Positions 19,818 through 30,921 are shown, counted from the stretch's first letter. The stretch: 64,000 nucleotides of DNA from Allacma fusca (GCA_947179485.1 OX359248.1:389501-453500); one strand, 5' to 3'. Numbers and translations are program-made. The notes: generated by a model not told the origin, from the letters alone.

Positions 19818-22800
19818 ATCGTTACATCTAACCACGGGAACCTCCCACCGTACTACAACACAAGACACCCAAACCACCACTACTCATAACAACAAAACTA
19901 TACAAACAATAAGACTTAAAACCAAGGATTCGTTTACACAAACTTCAGATTTCAACATTCAAGAACTTCATACACAACCCGAACAAATCCGTCAACAACA
20001 TCTCATCTCGAATTCATTCTCACCACTCAAAACTCAAGACACCAAACTCCGAAGCAACGATACAACAAAATTAATACAATTACCCAATGAAATCAACAAT
20101 ACTTCATACCAAGCCTTAGTGGACACTGGAGCTACAATATCTGCTATAAATGAAACTATCCTCAACAATCTCCATCCTATAATAAACATCAAGACAGAAA
20201 AATTAAAGAAGACAATGGACCTTTCTCTAGCCACCACCATAACGAAATTACAAATCAAAAACAAAAATATGCTACCTATCAAAATACAAAATCATCAAAT
20301 CAATTGGGAATTCTTCATTATACCAGATTGTAGTAATGATTTGATCCTCGGCAAGGAATTTTGTAAAACTTACAAAGTACAATTCAACTGGGATAACGAT
20401 ACAGCACAACTAAATCATAATTTTCTACATGGACTTTCAAACAATGTCAATACATCTCCAAAACGAAAACCGGAAATTAATACTGTCAAGATCTCATCAT
20501 CAACAACAATATCACCCCAAACTACTCAACGAATAGAAATAAAATCACCTAACAACTGGAATTTTTCTGTTTGAATCATCTTCAAAATTTCAAGCAAGAA
20601 ATCTAATTATGATCCCTGCTGCCCTTATAGACATAGTAGACTACAGAATTTCAATTTTTATTACTAATCCTACAAGCCACAACATCACAATTCCGACAAA
20701 TACTATCATCGGTAAAATTCAAATTATTCCTGAGCAAAATATTCTATTAAACATTGACAACACATCTCAACATGACGAAGAAATTAATGAAATTCAAACT
20801 ACATACGAAGACTTTACCACAATAGACCCGGACATTGAAAAACTCAACTTCTCTAATCATCTTACAGAAGACGAAACTTTAATCCTGAAACGTTTACTTT
20901 CAAAATACAGACATGTGTTTGCCTTCGATACAACTGAGTTAGGTAGCACTAATCTAGTCAGACACAGAATCGAAACTACTGATGAAATCCCTATACGATG
21001 CAGACCCTACCGAGTTTCACAAATAGAAAGAGAAGAAATTAACAAACAAGTAAATCAAATGCTCAAACAAGGAATAATCGAACCAACTGACTCACCATAC
21101 GCAGCACCTGTAATATTATGTAAGAAAACCTCTGAAGACGGCACCAAAACAGCATTTCTGTGATTTCCGATTGCTAAACAAAAAGACAAGGAAATCAAGT
21201 TATCCACTTCCTAGAATAGACGATGCTCTCGATAGACTACATGGATTTACAATTTGTTCAACCCTGGATTTATTCTCTGCCTTTCACCAAATCACCATGG
21301 ATCCCGAAACAAAGCACAAAACAGCATTTACAACTCCTGATGGTAACTATGTGTGGAACAGAATGCCATTTGGACTAGTAGATAGCCCTTACTCCTGGCA
21401 ACGATTAATTGACTACGTCTTAGGGAACCTCAAATGGAACATATGCTTAGTATTTCTTGATGATATCTTAATCTTTGTAAAATCCTTCGAAGAACACAAC
21501 CGAAGATTAGAGCTTGTTTTACAAGCTTTACAAAATGCCAACTTGACACTTAAACCTAGTAAATGTCAATTCGGGATGGAAGAAGTTAAATACTTAGGCC
21601 ACATCATATCAACAGACGGAATTTTACCTAACCCTGAAAAACTCAGCTGTACGAGAATTTCCAACCCCAAATAAAGTTAAAGATGTACGATCGTTCCTAT
21701 CTTTATGCTCCTACTATAGAAAATTCATACAGAACTTCGCAAAAATTGCCTATCCGCTCAATCAACTTCTACAGAAAGACAAACAATTTCTATGGAATGA
21801 ACAATGCTCAGAAGCCTTCAACATCATGAAAGAAAAACTTACAACAGCTCCTATTTTAACACACTACGACCCTACAGCTGAAATTGAAATACATACAGAT
21901 GGTAGTTCTTTATATGGTATTGGATGCATAATTATGCAAATCAAGAATGGAGAATCTCACCCTCTAGCCTACCTATCCAGAAGTTTAAACAAAGCCGAAA
22001 AAATTGGGGTGTTACACACATCGAATGTTTAGCTGTCATTTATGGAATTGAAAAAGCAAGACCATACATATTTGGTAAACACTTCAAAGTTGTCACAGAT
22101 CATTGTTCCCTATGTCACCTTATGAAAACCAAGGAATTAAAATCAGTAAAACTCTCAAGATGGGCACTTCGCTTACAAGAATATGACTTCGAAATTATTT
22201 ACAATTCTGGAAAGAAACACACGCGTCGACGCTCTATCCAGATACCCCACATCAGATCCTACACCTGTAGAAGAAGACTTCCCAGAATCATTCTTATTAA
22301 CTATAAATCCAACGACCACAAGTTACGATACTAATAGAATAATCCAGTTACAACAAGAAGACCCACAATTATCAAAAATCATCAACTATATAACCAGCAA
22401 CAACTTGAACTCTTTCAAACAATTTTTTATCATCAATCACGTACTTTACAAATCAAGGCCTAAATTCAGCAACAACATTTTCAAAATCTGTATCCCTGAA
22501 AGTTTAAAAATTGAAATTATGCGTACAGTACATGACAATCCAACTGGAGGACACCTCGGATTTATCAAAACATATCACACCATTCAACACAGATTTTATT
22601 GGAGAAAAATGAAACAAGACGTCACAAACTACATAAAAACCTGTGAAATTTGCCAAAAATATAATCGTCGGAACTACCCGGAATCTGGGCCTATGTGCCC
22701 CTTAGAAGTACCTGATACCCCATTCTACACTCTAGGTGTAGACTTCCAAGGCGTTTACCCTGTATCAGAAAATAGAAACAAGTACGCGTTTTTAATCAAT

Positions 22801-23574
22801 GATCATCTCACTCGCTACATTGAAGCTGCCCCCGTTCCTTCACAAGACACTTATAATGCTATCAAATGTTTAACTTCTTTAATAATCCAAAGACATGCAA
22901 TCCCGTCAAAAATAATTGCTGACCCTGGTACTGCATTCACTTCACACGATTTTGGACTCTTCTGCAATTATTTCAAGATTGAATTACATATTACTTCTCC
23001 AAACAACCATACCACAAATGGATTGGCTGAGAAGAGTAATGATACGATCAAAAGAATAATGGCAAAATTTCTAAATCAAAATCACAACGAATGGGAACGT
23101 CTACTTCCCTGGACAGTTTATGCTCACAATGTTACAATCCATTCTGTGACTAAATTCTCGCCATTTTATTTAATTTATGGACACGAACCAACTTTACCAT
23201 GTGACAAAAAGTTTCCCCAATTACAACTTAAAAAAATATTTAATCCCCAACGTAAAGTACAAAAAGTGACATTTTCGAGAGATATAGCTAAGCAAGTTAC
23301 CGAAAAATTTCGAAAACGTGAAAAACAAAAATTTGATTTACTACACCCTGTAATTCCCTATCAAATTGGAGATTTAGTATTAATAGCCGATTTCACAAGA
23401 AAAACTGGCTTTGTACAAAAATTTATGCCCAGGTGGAAAGGCCCCTTTGAAATTATTGAACAAGAAAACCCTCGCCGTTTCAAACTAATTGACAAAAGAG
23501 AAAACAAAAACTCCAAAATTATTATTGCCAATTCCCAACACATCAAACGTTACTACCCACCCGAAATACATTAA
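19795..23574 (+). pseudogene. pol: Pol polyprotein: protease, reverse transcriptase, RNase H, integrase; several frame breaks
   Basis: Protease is marked by LVDTGATISA near 20120. RT follows, with RPYRVS, the palm motif SAFHQI and the catalytic FLDD at 21453-21464. RNase H shows HTDGSS near 21893 and VTDHCSL near 22093. Integrase has an HHCC zinc site (GGHLGF..CEICQ) and the catalytic residues D (VDFQG, ~22740), D (ADPGTAF, ~22920) and E (NGLAEKSN, ~23025), then a GPF/Y-like tail (PRWKGPFEII). The reading frame shifts at about 20555-20610, 21150-21170, 21640-21700, 21990-22030 and 22210-22230. The integrase part is one clean 463-codon frame. The product would copy and integrate the element, but this copy cannot make it whole. 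Pol probably begins by frameshifting at 19783, not at ATG 19795. Confidence 0.88.
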
Positions 23575-23639
23575 TCAAAAATACAGTCTGCCAAACCATT
23601 ACGTTCAATAATCTAATTACTTTCATCACCTACTTCTAG

Positions 23640-24479
23640 ATGGACATTCTGGATATAGAACCATCGTTTGATGACATTCAAATCATTGAATGTACACCCG
23701 GAGACTCGTTACCTCAATCAACCTACGTTACACCTACAAAAGCTCTAAACTGTCATGACCCGGTATTTAAATCACAGTATCCACCAACTCCTAGATTCAT
23801 TCACTCTGACCGATCACCTCCTACATCAACTTCCACATTCCCCGGCTTTATAGACGACATGACCAATGCACTTGACTATGGCGAACTTCCTTTGACTCTT
23901 CCCGTGACTCCAGGACACTCACAATGTAAAACTATGGAAATTGACGATGACCTTGAAATTATTTATTTATAATCCGGGCAAACAACGCCGACATCATCAC
24001 CACCAACTTCACTATCGACAACTCCCCCTTTTAATTTCGAATGGTTTAATGGCATCCCATTTCCTACAGACCTTATCTCTACCACAACGATGACATCACC
24101 AAAGACTACTAGCCACCCTGTATCCTCCAAATCTATCACGACGACTGACGAAGGAGTAATGTTCGGAGACGTATGCATGCCGCACCCTAAAATTATCTTG
24201 GAACGAATGACTACTTCAACAACAGCACCAACACTCTCATCTATACCAATAGAATCCCCAAGAACCAAAACCTTTAATTGGGTTAAAGACCATACCACTC
24301 AGGTATATAAATGGCTGGAACAAGAGAAAAATAAACAATCTCAAAAACCACAGCACGTGAGGTCTCTGCTTTCAGTCTTCTCCGACCACAACAATTTACC
24401 CCAACAAAAATTGAAGCCCAGAAAGCGCTTAGGGAAACAACAGCGTCTCCGGTTCTTCAAACAGAACCCCCGCCCCTAG
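23640..24479 (+). pseudogene. Third ORF after integrase, unknown function, one in-frame stop
   Basis: One frame of 280 codons runs from an ATG to a stop just before the polypurine tract, interrupted only by TAA at 23970-23972. It occupies the position of env in Gypsy-type retroviruses. However, no signal peptide, transmembrane segment or furin-type site is visible, so I do not call it env. It is rich in P, S and T. The first part has two acidic-hydrophobic patches, DDIQIIEC (residues ~11-18) and DDDLEIIYL (ending at the stop), which resemble SUMO-interacting motifs. The end is strongly basic (KPRKRLGKQQRLR), like a nuclear-localisation or nucleic-acid-binding tail. Its clean frame over both halves suggests it was coding until recently. 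Confidence 0.6.
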
Positions 24480-24489
24480 GAAGAGATGG
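24478..24489 (+). other. Polypurine tract
   Basis: AGGAAGAGATGG, nearly all purine, lies directly before the 3' LTR, where plus-strand DNA synthesis is primed. It fixes the LTR start at 24490. Confidence 0.8.
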
Positions 24490-24677
24490 TGTTACGTTAC
24501 TATTGACTACGATAATGAATTTAGGAAAACGACTTATTTAAGAAAACAACTCATTCAATTTTAGAATTATTAGAATTAAAGAATGCATTCATGACTTTGT
24601 ATTGAGAATGTATTGAAGGCTAGTTTTAAGGATGGACTGTAATGGTGCAGTTAACTACTCTAAAATAAAGTTGGACA
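24490..24677 (+). repeat. 3' LTR
   Basis: 188 bp, same ends as the 5' LTR; the three differences are single-base substitutions. Confidence 0.92.
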
Positions 24678-24689
24678 CTTTATTTTTTC

Positions 24690-24795
24690 AATCATTTTTT
24701 TTAATCAGTTAATATCATTGTTAATATGTAATAGTATTATTATTAATTACCATCGTTGTTATTAATTAGTAGTATTGTTAATAATTAATTGCATT
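24690..24795. repeat. ATTAATTAGTAG-type AT-rich repeat, left part
   Basis: Loose tandem of TTATTATTAATTAGTAGTATTG-like units of about 30 bp. It continues at 25724-25935 beyond the inserted element at 24804-25715. Confidence 0.7.
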
Positions 24796-24803
24796 GTTAG
24801 TAA

Positions 24804-25715
24804 CAGAGCTTCTGTTGGGGACAAAATTCTTGTCCCGTCCCCGTCCCGTCCCTATATTTTTTCAAAAGGTTTGTCCCCAGTCCCGTCCCGACAATCGGGA
24901 CACGGTGACAAAAACCATGTCCCCCTCCCGTCCCCAAAAAAATATAAAAACGTTGTCCCCGGTCCCGTCCCGAAAGCCGGGACATGGGGACAAAAATCTT
25001 GTCCCCGTCCCGTCCCCAAAATTAAAAAAATATTGTTCCCGGTCCCGAAAATCGTGGCATGTGAACAAAATTCCTGTGCCGTCCCGATGATTACTGAAAA
25101 CAGTTGTCGATATTCTCATACTGAAAATCGGAACATGAGGAAAACTTCATACAAAAAATATTTGTACCAAAACATAAAAAACTCATTTATAGAATAGTGG
25201 CTCTAAGATTCTTCCTTAACTTTTTGACCAGCAAGCCTCATTTTCTACAACCTAAAATCGAATGTCTAACATTCGGTGAAATAGTGTTCACAGAATAGTT
25301 TACTCATGAGCATTAAAGCTGAAACGTTATCCTTGTTCTGCTATGCTTGCTCGTCCCGTCCCGTTATACACACAACCAAAAAGCATGTCCCTTCCCGAAT
25401 ATAATGGGGACAATTGTCCCCGTCCCGAATATAGGGGGGACAATTTGTTTTGTCCCCGTCCCGTTCCTAATATAATGAGGACATTTTTTTGTCCCCGTCC
25501 CGTCCCTAATATAATGGGGACATTTTTTTGTCCCCGTCCCGTCCCTAATATAATGGGGACATTTTTTTGTCCCCGTCCCGTCCCTAATATAATGGGGACA
25601 TTTTTTTGTCCCCGTCCCGTCCCGAATACGACATGGGGACAATTATTTTGTCCCCGGGGCCGTCCCGTCCCGGTCCGTCCAGTGTCCCGACGTCCCGTCC
25701 CCGGCAGAAGCTCTG
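24804..25715. mobile_element. hAT-like element, GTCCCCGTCCCG-word type
   Basis: Perfect 8 bp TSDs GTTAGTAA (24796-24803 and 25716-25723). The TIRs read CAGAGCTTCTGTTGGGGAC and, inward from the right, CAGAGCTTCTGCCGGGGAC, differing at two positions. Both sides are dominated by GTCCCCGTCCCGTCCC words, while the centre (about 25100-25340) is unrelated. It is inserted in an AT-rich tandem array. No transposase is encoded; long frames here only translate the repeat. Confidence 0.9.
25430..25640. repeat. 39 bp minisatellite inside the GTCCC element
   Basis: About five units of TAATATAATGGGGACATTTT followed by TTTGTCCCCGTCCCGTCCC. The middle three are virtually identical, which points to recent expansion. 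Each unit is itself a small inverted repeat (GGGGACA/TGTCCCC). Without unique spacers it is not a CRISPR array. Confidence 0.88.
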
Positions 25716-25723
25716 GTTAGTAA

Positions 25724-25935
25724 TTACTATCGTTATTATTAATTAGTAGCATTGTTAATAATTACTATCGTTATTATTTATTAGTAGCATTATTGATAAT
25801 TAATAGGATTATTATTAATTGGTAGCATTATTGATAATTAATAGGATTATTATTAATTGGTAGCATTATTATTAATTATTAGGAATATTATTAATTGGTA
25901 GCATTATTATTAATTAGTAGTATTGTCATTATTGG
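25724..25935. repeat. ATTAATTGGTAGCATTATT tandem repeat, right part
   Basis: Units such as AATAGGATTATTATTAATTGG followed by TAGCATTATTG repeat several times with small changes. This is the continuation of 24690-24795. Confidence 0.75.
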
Positions 25936-27329
25936 ATACACACAAACGGGTCATTGTAAGTTTACTCTTCGTCAACTAGCTGGCACTTGCTTACCCTCGC
26001 AGTTACGTTTTTGAAGTTTTTATTTAATTATAATTAAGTAATGGTTATTTATGAATCAAATTATTAAAAGGCACAGCAGCAGTGAATAACCTACTTTTTG
26101 GTACCCTTTTCATTTCGTTAAGTTGTTCTGTTGTGGAGATATCGAAATTGCAAACCTTGGGTGGGAAGACTGCACAAATGTATAAGAAAGTTTCGCTTTC
26201 TAAAAACAATATTTGGGAACCTTTGTGTAGGATGGATGTTGGTTTTTAGTCGAGCCATTTTTCCAGGAATTAGGTTTGATTATGGTTTTTATTCTACACA
26301 TTAAACATGCTATGATTGAAATTGATTTTTAAATGAAAAATAAATTCTATCAATGAAATTAAATTGATTTTGCTGTAAATGTTTCGGCAATTAATATTGA
26401 CGAGCAAACACGCAGACGTTCACATTTGTGATTTTTGCGTCACTGCGTCCCTGTACATTTGGATGTTCTGAAACAAACCCAGTGATTAAAGGATGATGAC
26501 TTTAAAGTATTTTCAATCGGCATACCCTTTATGAAATTTTAAAAAAACATTAGGCTCCTGGTTTTAGTTTCTTCGCTGTTCGTATTATTTTATTAGTTAC
26601 TTCTGTGTTCTGTCACACAAAACTTATCAGCTAATAGCAGCTGGGAATCAAAAATCTGCCCAGTAATAATCGGATGTGTCAGTAAGCATACAATGTCGGC
26701 TAGCTTGTTTGCTATATTCTATGCTAAAAGATACATCATATTACCATTATATCCCCTTGTTATTCGTTGGCACTGGGTAGTAGCATAATGCTAGCTTCTT
26801 CCCCAAAAGGTTGAAGTCAGCTGGTTCTATCCCCGGTGCTGAACATGTAGAAACACATGCTGTGCAATAACGTGCAAAAAGTTGGAAGAACACACGATGC
26901 GCAATATCTTCCAACGGCCTTTTTTTGCCACCGGCATTGGGGAATTGAAGCCTAGACGCTGCGCTTGCAGTTCAGCGCTAGACCTCTCTTCCACCAACGC
27001 CCTAACAATAGCATAAATAAAAAACGCTTATATACTAAGCACCTTTTTACATGCTATTGTATGTGTAACCCAATGTTTATAATATTTTTTGAAATTCATT
27101 TCGTGGCTTCAATTATCATCTGGTTTGACGGATGGCTTTATTGTTTGTTTATTTTTAATAAATAGCATTCATTTCTTTAAGAAAATTTACAAAAAAAAAA
27201 TCGATTTAGTTTTTGTTTTGCAAAAAAATGACGTATCACTGAACAGCGTGATGGTCTTGAAGTTGATAACGTGCGGAGGCCTAGTCCCGACCCCGTGCCA
27301 AAGTAGCACTTGGACAATATTTAAATAAT
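25936..27329. other. Intergenic, no gene recognised
   Basis: AT-rich with short chance frames only. A somewhat GC-richer stretch at 26760-27000 has no tRNA-like fold or known repeat that I can see. Confidence 0.5.
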
Positions 27330-27660
27330 AAAATTGTCTAGTCCGATTCTACTTGAATCCAATAACCGTAGGTTGAAGCGCATATAGCTACAAAAAATTG
27401 TTAAAACAATATTAACAAAAAACATACAAAAAATGATGGCTAGAAATCACAGAACTCCATCTTGGCTGAAGGGTAAAGGAAGGTTCCATTGATTTAAAAA
27501 ATTCAGAGGACATGCTTGCACCACGATAGGATTCAACTACAATCCGATTTCGGAGGGTACTTTCTTTTACTACAAAATAGGACTTGCTTAAAGTAGCAAG
27601 CTATTGGGACGGTTAAATAATGTTATGTGACAAGAATAACCTCCACGGATAAGCAAAAAA
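27330..27660 (-). repeat. Isolated inverted copy of the ~430 bp array unit
   Basis: On the minus strand it carries the same blocks as 7690-13340 (on the plus strand here: GTCCGATTCTACTTGAATCC, GATAGGATTCAACTACAATCC, TGACAAGAATAACCTCC). It shows that the unit is dispersed as well as clustered. Confidence 0.6.
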
Positions 27661-27779
27661 GATCTAGATGCATTCTCGACTAAAAGCCAAAAAGCCTCCA
27701 TGTAGTTTCACCAACAAAAAGGGTAAGTAGACCACTTCCATTGAATATACCCACTAGGGATTCCAGTTATCGCCATTCA

Positions 27780-28085
27780 TCTCATATTGCAGTTATCGTT
27801 CTCGGGTGAATCACATTTTACGATATATCGCCTATCGGCGATATATCGGGCCTGATCTTCATTAAAATTAGATATGCTGGGGAAGGAAATTTCAAAATTG
27901 TTTTCTCCAAAACTGTGGAACCGATTTCAACCAAATAAAAACTCAGACTACTTATTGACATTAGTAATGTCGAGAAAAACTTTTGATGGAATTGGTGCCA
28001 TAGTTTTTGAGTTATCGAGGGAATGGACGTACGGACGGACATCGATCATCATACTAGGGGCGACGAATATTTCCATATCACCATA
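27780..28085. repeat. Repeat with CGATATATCGCC hairpin and GGACGTACGGACGG block
   Basis: A perfect 12 bp stem with a TATC loop lies at 27821-27848. Downstream, CTCCAAAACTGTGGAACCGA and TTTTTGAGTTATC..GGACGTACGGACGGAC resemble blocks at 28905-28945 and 30098-30120. It is probably an old element; its ends are not resolved. Confidence 0.45.
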
Positions 28086-28144
28086 AGGTATGCAAGTAAT
28101 AGCTTAACGTTGTCATGTCGCTCTAGAGTCTGTTTAATTGAAAA

Positions 28145-28615
28145 CGGCCACCCTTGAAAATCACTATTTTAGAAAACACTGTTAAATAACCCATCGGATA
28201 CATAATTGGCAGAAAAAAAATTTTTTGTCTCAAATCCGAATGGAAGGGTCAAAAAAACGAAAAAACAAGAAAAATACACTAATTTATTACAAAATTACCA
28301 ATTTGAATATTAAAAAATTGGCGATCTCAAAAATATTCTCCAAGTAACTACTACACTCACGATTTTTTTCCCGATCGTAAAGTCAAAATTTCGGATTTTT
28401 TATAAAAATCACATGCACATTTCGGATTTTTGTTTGACTGCCGGCACACGCAAATAAACGCTTTTTTTACAACTCTCAACTCAAGAGATTCATAAGCACT
28501 ACATTGCAAAATTTAGAAAAAACTTTTATTTGCCTGTGCCGGCAGTTAAATAGGGGAAAATCCGAAACGGGTAATTTATATACATAACTACTTAAGGCGC
28601 TATGCACATACTACG
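28145..28615 (-). repeat. Dispersed repeat copy B (inverted relative of 2965-3465)
   Basis: Its reverse complement follows 2965-3465 from the ACGCCTTAA end through the TGCCGGCA hairpin to the GGCCACCCTTGAAAA-type end. The two copies are clearly diverged. Confidence 0.6.
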
Positions 28616-28952
28616 TTACCACGTATGTCTACCTTGTACAATGTTGCAAGTATAAAAATAAATCAGTAAGACCCAGGCGGTAAACTATGTGGCACACGGG
28701 GTACATTGGAAACATTAAGCCCCCACTCACACACTAGGGGGTGTACAATCATGTAATATGAACCCTTTAGAAAATTTTAAACCAAGAAAATGGGCTTTAT
28801 AACGTTTAATTTTATACCTGCAGGTAATAATTTAAGACTATAAAAACACATTCATCTATGCGTTTTTAGGGTGGCGTCAGCCCCGGGTAAAAAAGCCTTG
28901 TCCGTACGTCCGTGTGTCCTTTAACATGATATCTCAAAAACTATTGATCCAT

Positions 28953-29943
28953 AAGGCTATAGATAGTAACAGGTTCGGCCAAATCGTGCGTAAGAATGAA
29001 TAGGGCGGAGAGGTGGACAAATTTAGGGGGCTGTGACGTCAGTAAAAGTGATCTCAGCGACTTGTCTTTAGTTGACAATCTGTATAGCAACAAATTGATT
29101 ATTTAATGTAAACCTTATTTGGGCAATTGCGGAATGTAAAAACACTAAAAAGATTAAACAGTGTTCAAATCACAAACAGAGTCACAAGTTCCCTAAAAAT
29201 TCTAAATTAACTAAGGTATGGGTTGGTTAGTGTAAGAGGAAAGAAAATGTGAATTGTGTAACAACTAGGATTTGTTCAGATCATTTCAGTGAAGGTGATT
29301 GTCTGTGATTTGAAAATTGAATTTTTGAACTTGGCACCTATGTGTTTCCATTCAGAACTCAACCAGTTTCATTAATTCGAAGTAACTGTCTACATTAAAA
29401 AGAATTTGGGGATTAAATTAACAACTTATTGTAAAGCATAACAAAATATCAAAATGAGCTTATGAAGAAACTTCAAGAAATTATTTCAAAACAGAAGTGA
29501 ATTCGTGAAGATTATTTGATTCGAAAGTCTAAAACCGGCATTAAGTAAACACAAACCACTTAAAATAATAATAAAATTTAAAGGCATTGATGGAAACAGC
29601 ACGATTCAAAACTTACAGAAACAACAAGAAACGCAATGCTTCTGATTAACCTCAATGTCAGCTGTGGTTTTTAATCTGAACTAATTCCTTGCTAAAATGC
29701 AGAAGTCACAGGTTAATTTTGTGAAAAGGAAACAATTGGTTGAAAGCTCTGTTGTTGTGGTGGGTTAATTTTAAATTTAATTGTAGTGCTTGAAAAGAAT
29801 TAAAAATGTTATTCAAACTATTATGCGAATTGTTTACATTAACTTGTATATTATGTGTAGTATGCAATAACTTTTGATGACGTCACAGCGAGGGGCTTGT
29901 TTCAGCATACGCTATGTCTGTACCTGTTACTATCTATAGCCTT
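28953..29943. mobile_element. TIR element with THAP relic, possibly P-like
   Basis: Perfect 22 bp inverted repeats (28953-28974 and 29922-29943), beginning AAGGCTATAGATAGTAAC. The flanking 8-mers do not match, so the TSD is lost or the boundary is inexact. The 991 bp body contains a decayed THAP domain, and P-type elements carry THAP-domain transposases. No catalytic domain remains. Confidence 0.6.
29159..29350 (+). pseudogene. THAP-domain relic
   Basis: In one frame the sequence gives CSNHKQSHKFPKNSKLTKVW, a stop, then RKENVNC and the diagnostic TRICSDHFSEGDC, followed by more stops and a PFRTQPVSLI-like tail. ICSDHF is the C-x2-H half of the THAP zinc site. It is too damaged to function. 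Confidence 0.65.
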
Positions 29944-30295
29944 GATTGAGCCAATGAATTTGATTGATCTGAATGAAATTGTTTGCGGACATTATTTGTG
30001 TCAGTCGGAAGCCTGAGTTCCTATTTGTTTGAAATCGGCTCGACGTTTTTTAGAAAAACATTTTTGAAATATCATACTTCAAGTAAATTGACAGTTATCT
30101 CCAAAACTATTAAACCGATTGAAATTTTGTGAATATTGAATATGTAAATAGTAATGGCTATTGCGTATGTGGTTAAATTCACATTTCATGAGTTATCATC
30201 AGTTGTTTTTCAAAAAACTCGGCAATTTCGATAAAAAACTGAAAATTCATCCTACTTTGACAGCGGTAGTTGACGCCAACCTACGCAAAGCATCA

Positions 30296-30696
30296 AATTA
30301 TCGCGTAGCTATGATTTTTAGTTAATCATTGGACTACTACAAAACATTTGCTTTTGACACCTGCCATGAAAGCGTGTAAACAGAAGACATCCACCTCAAA
30401 CTGCTGCTTTAATTGGGTGCGAGACGTGACTACGAGGTGCACTGACGAAATAAATACAACCAATGCCAAACCGTAGTAACGCCCGCCCCCTACGTATGAC
30501 CCCCCACCCAAAGATATCTGATATAACTACAATTCCTTTTGGTGCCTACGAAAGCTACTAGCCAGATCATCTAATCTTTTCATTTCCTCACTTTCAATAC
30601 GTTCAATGTCAATGTCGACATCATACCTGTCTGTTATTGAACACATTTAAAAATGTACAAATATGTGATTTGCTGGCGACACTAAATGAATTTCTA
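30296..30696. other. Intergenic, nothing recognised
   Basis: No ORF of interest and no repeat ends in this stretch. Confidence 0.45.
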
Positions 30697-30921
30697 AGGG
30701 TGTACTCACATAAAACATGTTCCTTCCGTAACCGTAAATATTTTTGTCGGCATTACGGAAGGAACTAAACGGAATCAACATTCCAACCGCTTACGAACAA
30801 ACATCTCACATTCACACTTCGTAAGTAATTACATAAGGTCTGAACTTATGTGAGAGGTCTTTCCGTAACGGAGAAAACTTTTGCGTTTACGGACAAAACA
30901 TGCTTTATGTGAGTACACCCT
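30697..30921. mobile_element. Short MITE, 225 bp, with AGGGTGTACTCACATAAA ends
   Basis: The ends read AGGGTGTACTCACATAAA in both inward directions, and symmetry extends into CATGTT. Internal words TTCCGTAAC/GTTTACGGA are also inverted across the element. Adjacent 8-mers do not match clearly, so the superfamily is left open. Confidence 0.65.

Larger units (their letters stand above)
17406..24677 (+). mobile_element. Ty3/Gypsy LTR retrotransposon, near-complete, 7.27 kb
   Basis: Two 188 bp LTRs flank, in order, a long leader, gag, protease-RT-RNase H-integrase, an extra ORF and a polypurine tract. Domain order with integrase last defines Ty3/Gypsy. The LTRs differ at 3 of 188 positions, so insertion was fairly recent. 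Despite this, pol carries several frame breaks. The flanking pentamers (CATAT and CTTTA) do not match, so there is no visible TSD; recombination between copies or later change could explain this. A broken relative lies at 31586-32545. Confidence 0.92.
28858..30295. mobile_element. Putative DNA element with TTGGCGTCA-type ends, hosting a second TIR element
   Basis: The left end has ATGCGTTTTTAGGGTGGCGT followed by CA. The right end, read inward, has ATGCTTTGCGTAGGTTGGCG followed by TCA, an imperfect TIR. Internal blocks (CCGTACGTCCGTGTGTCC, TATCTCAAAAACTATTG, CTCCAAAACTATTAAACCGA) recall 27780-28085. No TSD was established. Confidence 0.45.

Noticed and set aside
23640-24479. env gene of an errantivirus-type element
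   Set aside because: Right position but no signal peptide, transmembrane segment or cleavage site; described only as an unknown ORF.
25430-25640. CRISPR-like direct repeats
   Set aside because: Units are head-to-tail without unique spacers, in a eukaryotic transposon.
25343-25720. 125-codon ORF with PRPVPNIMGTFFC repeats
   Set aside because: It is only the translation of the 39 bp minisatellite in the GTCCC element; the minus-strand ORF there is the same artefact.
26815-26850. Possible tRNA T-arm (GGTTCTATCCCC)
   Set aside because: No matching acceptor stem, D-arm or anticodon arm could be folded around it. No convincing tRNA or rRNA gene was found in the window.
28953-29943. 8 bp TSD for the THAP-relic element
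   Set aside because: Adjacent 8-mers (TGATCCAT and GATTGAGC) do not match at any small shift.
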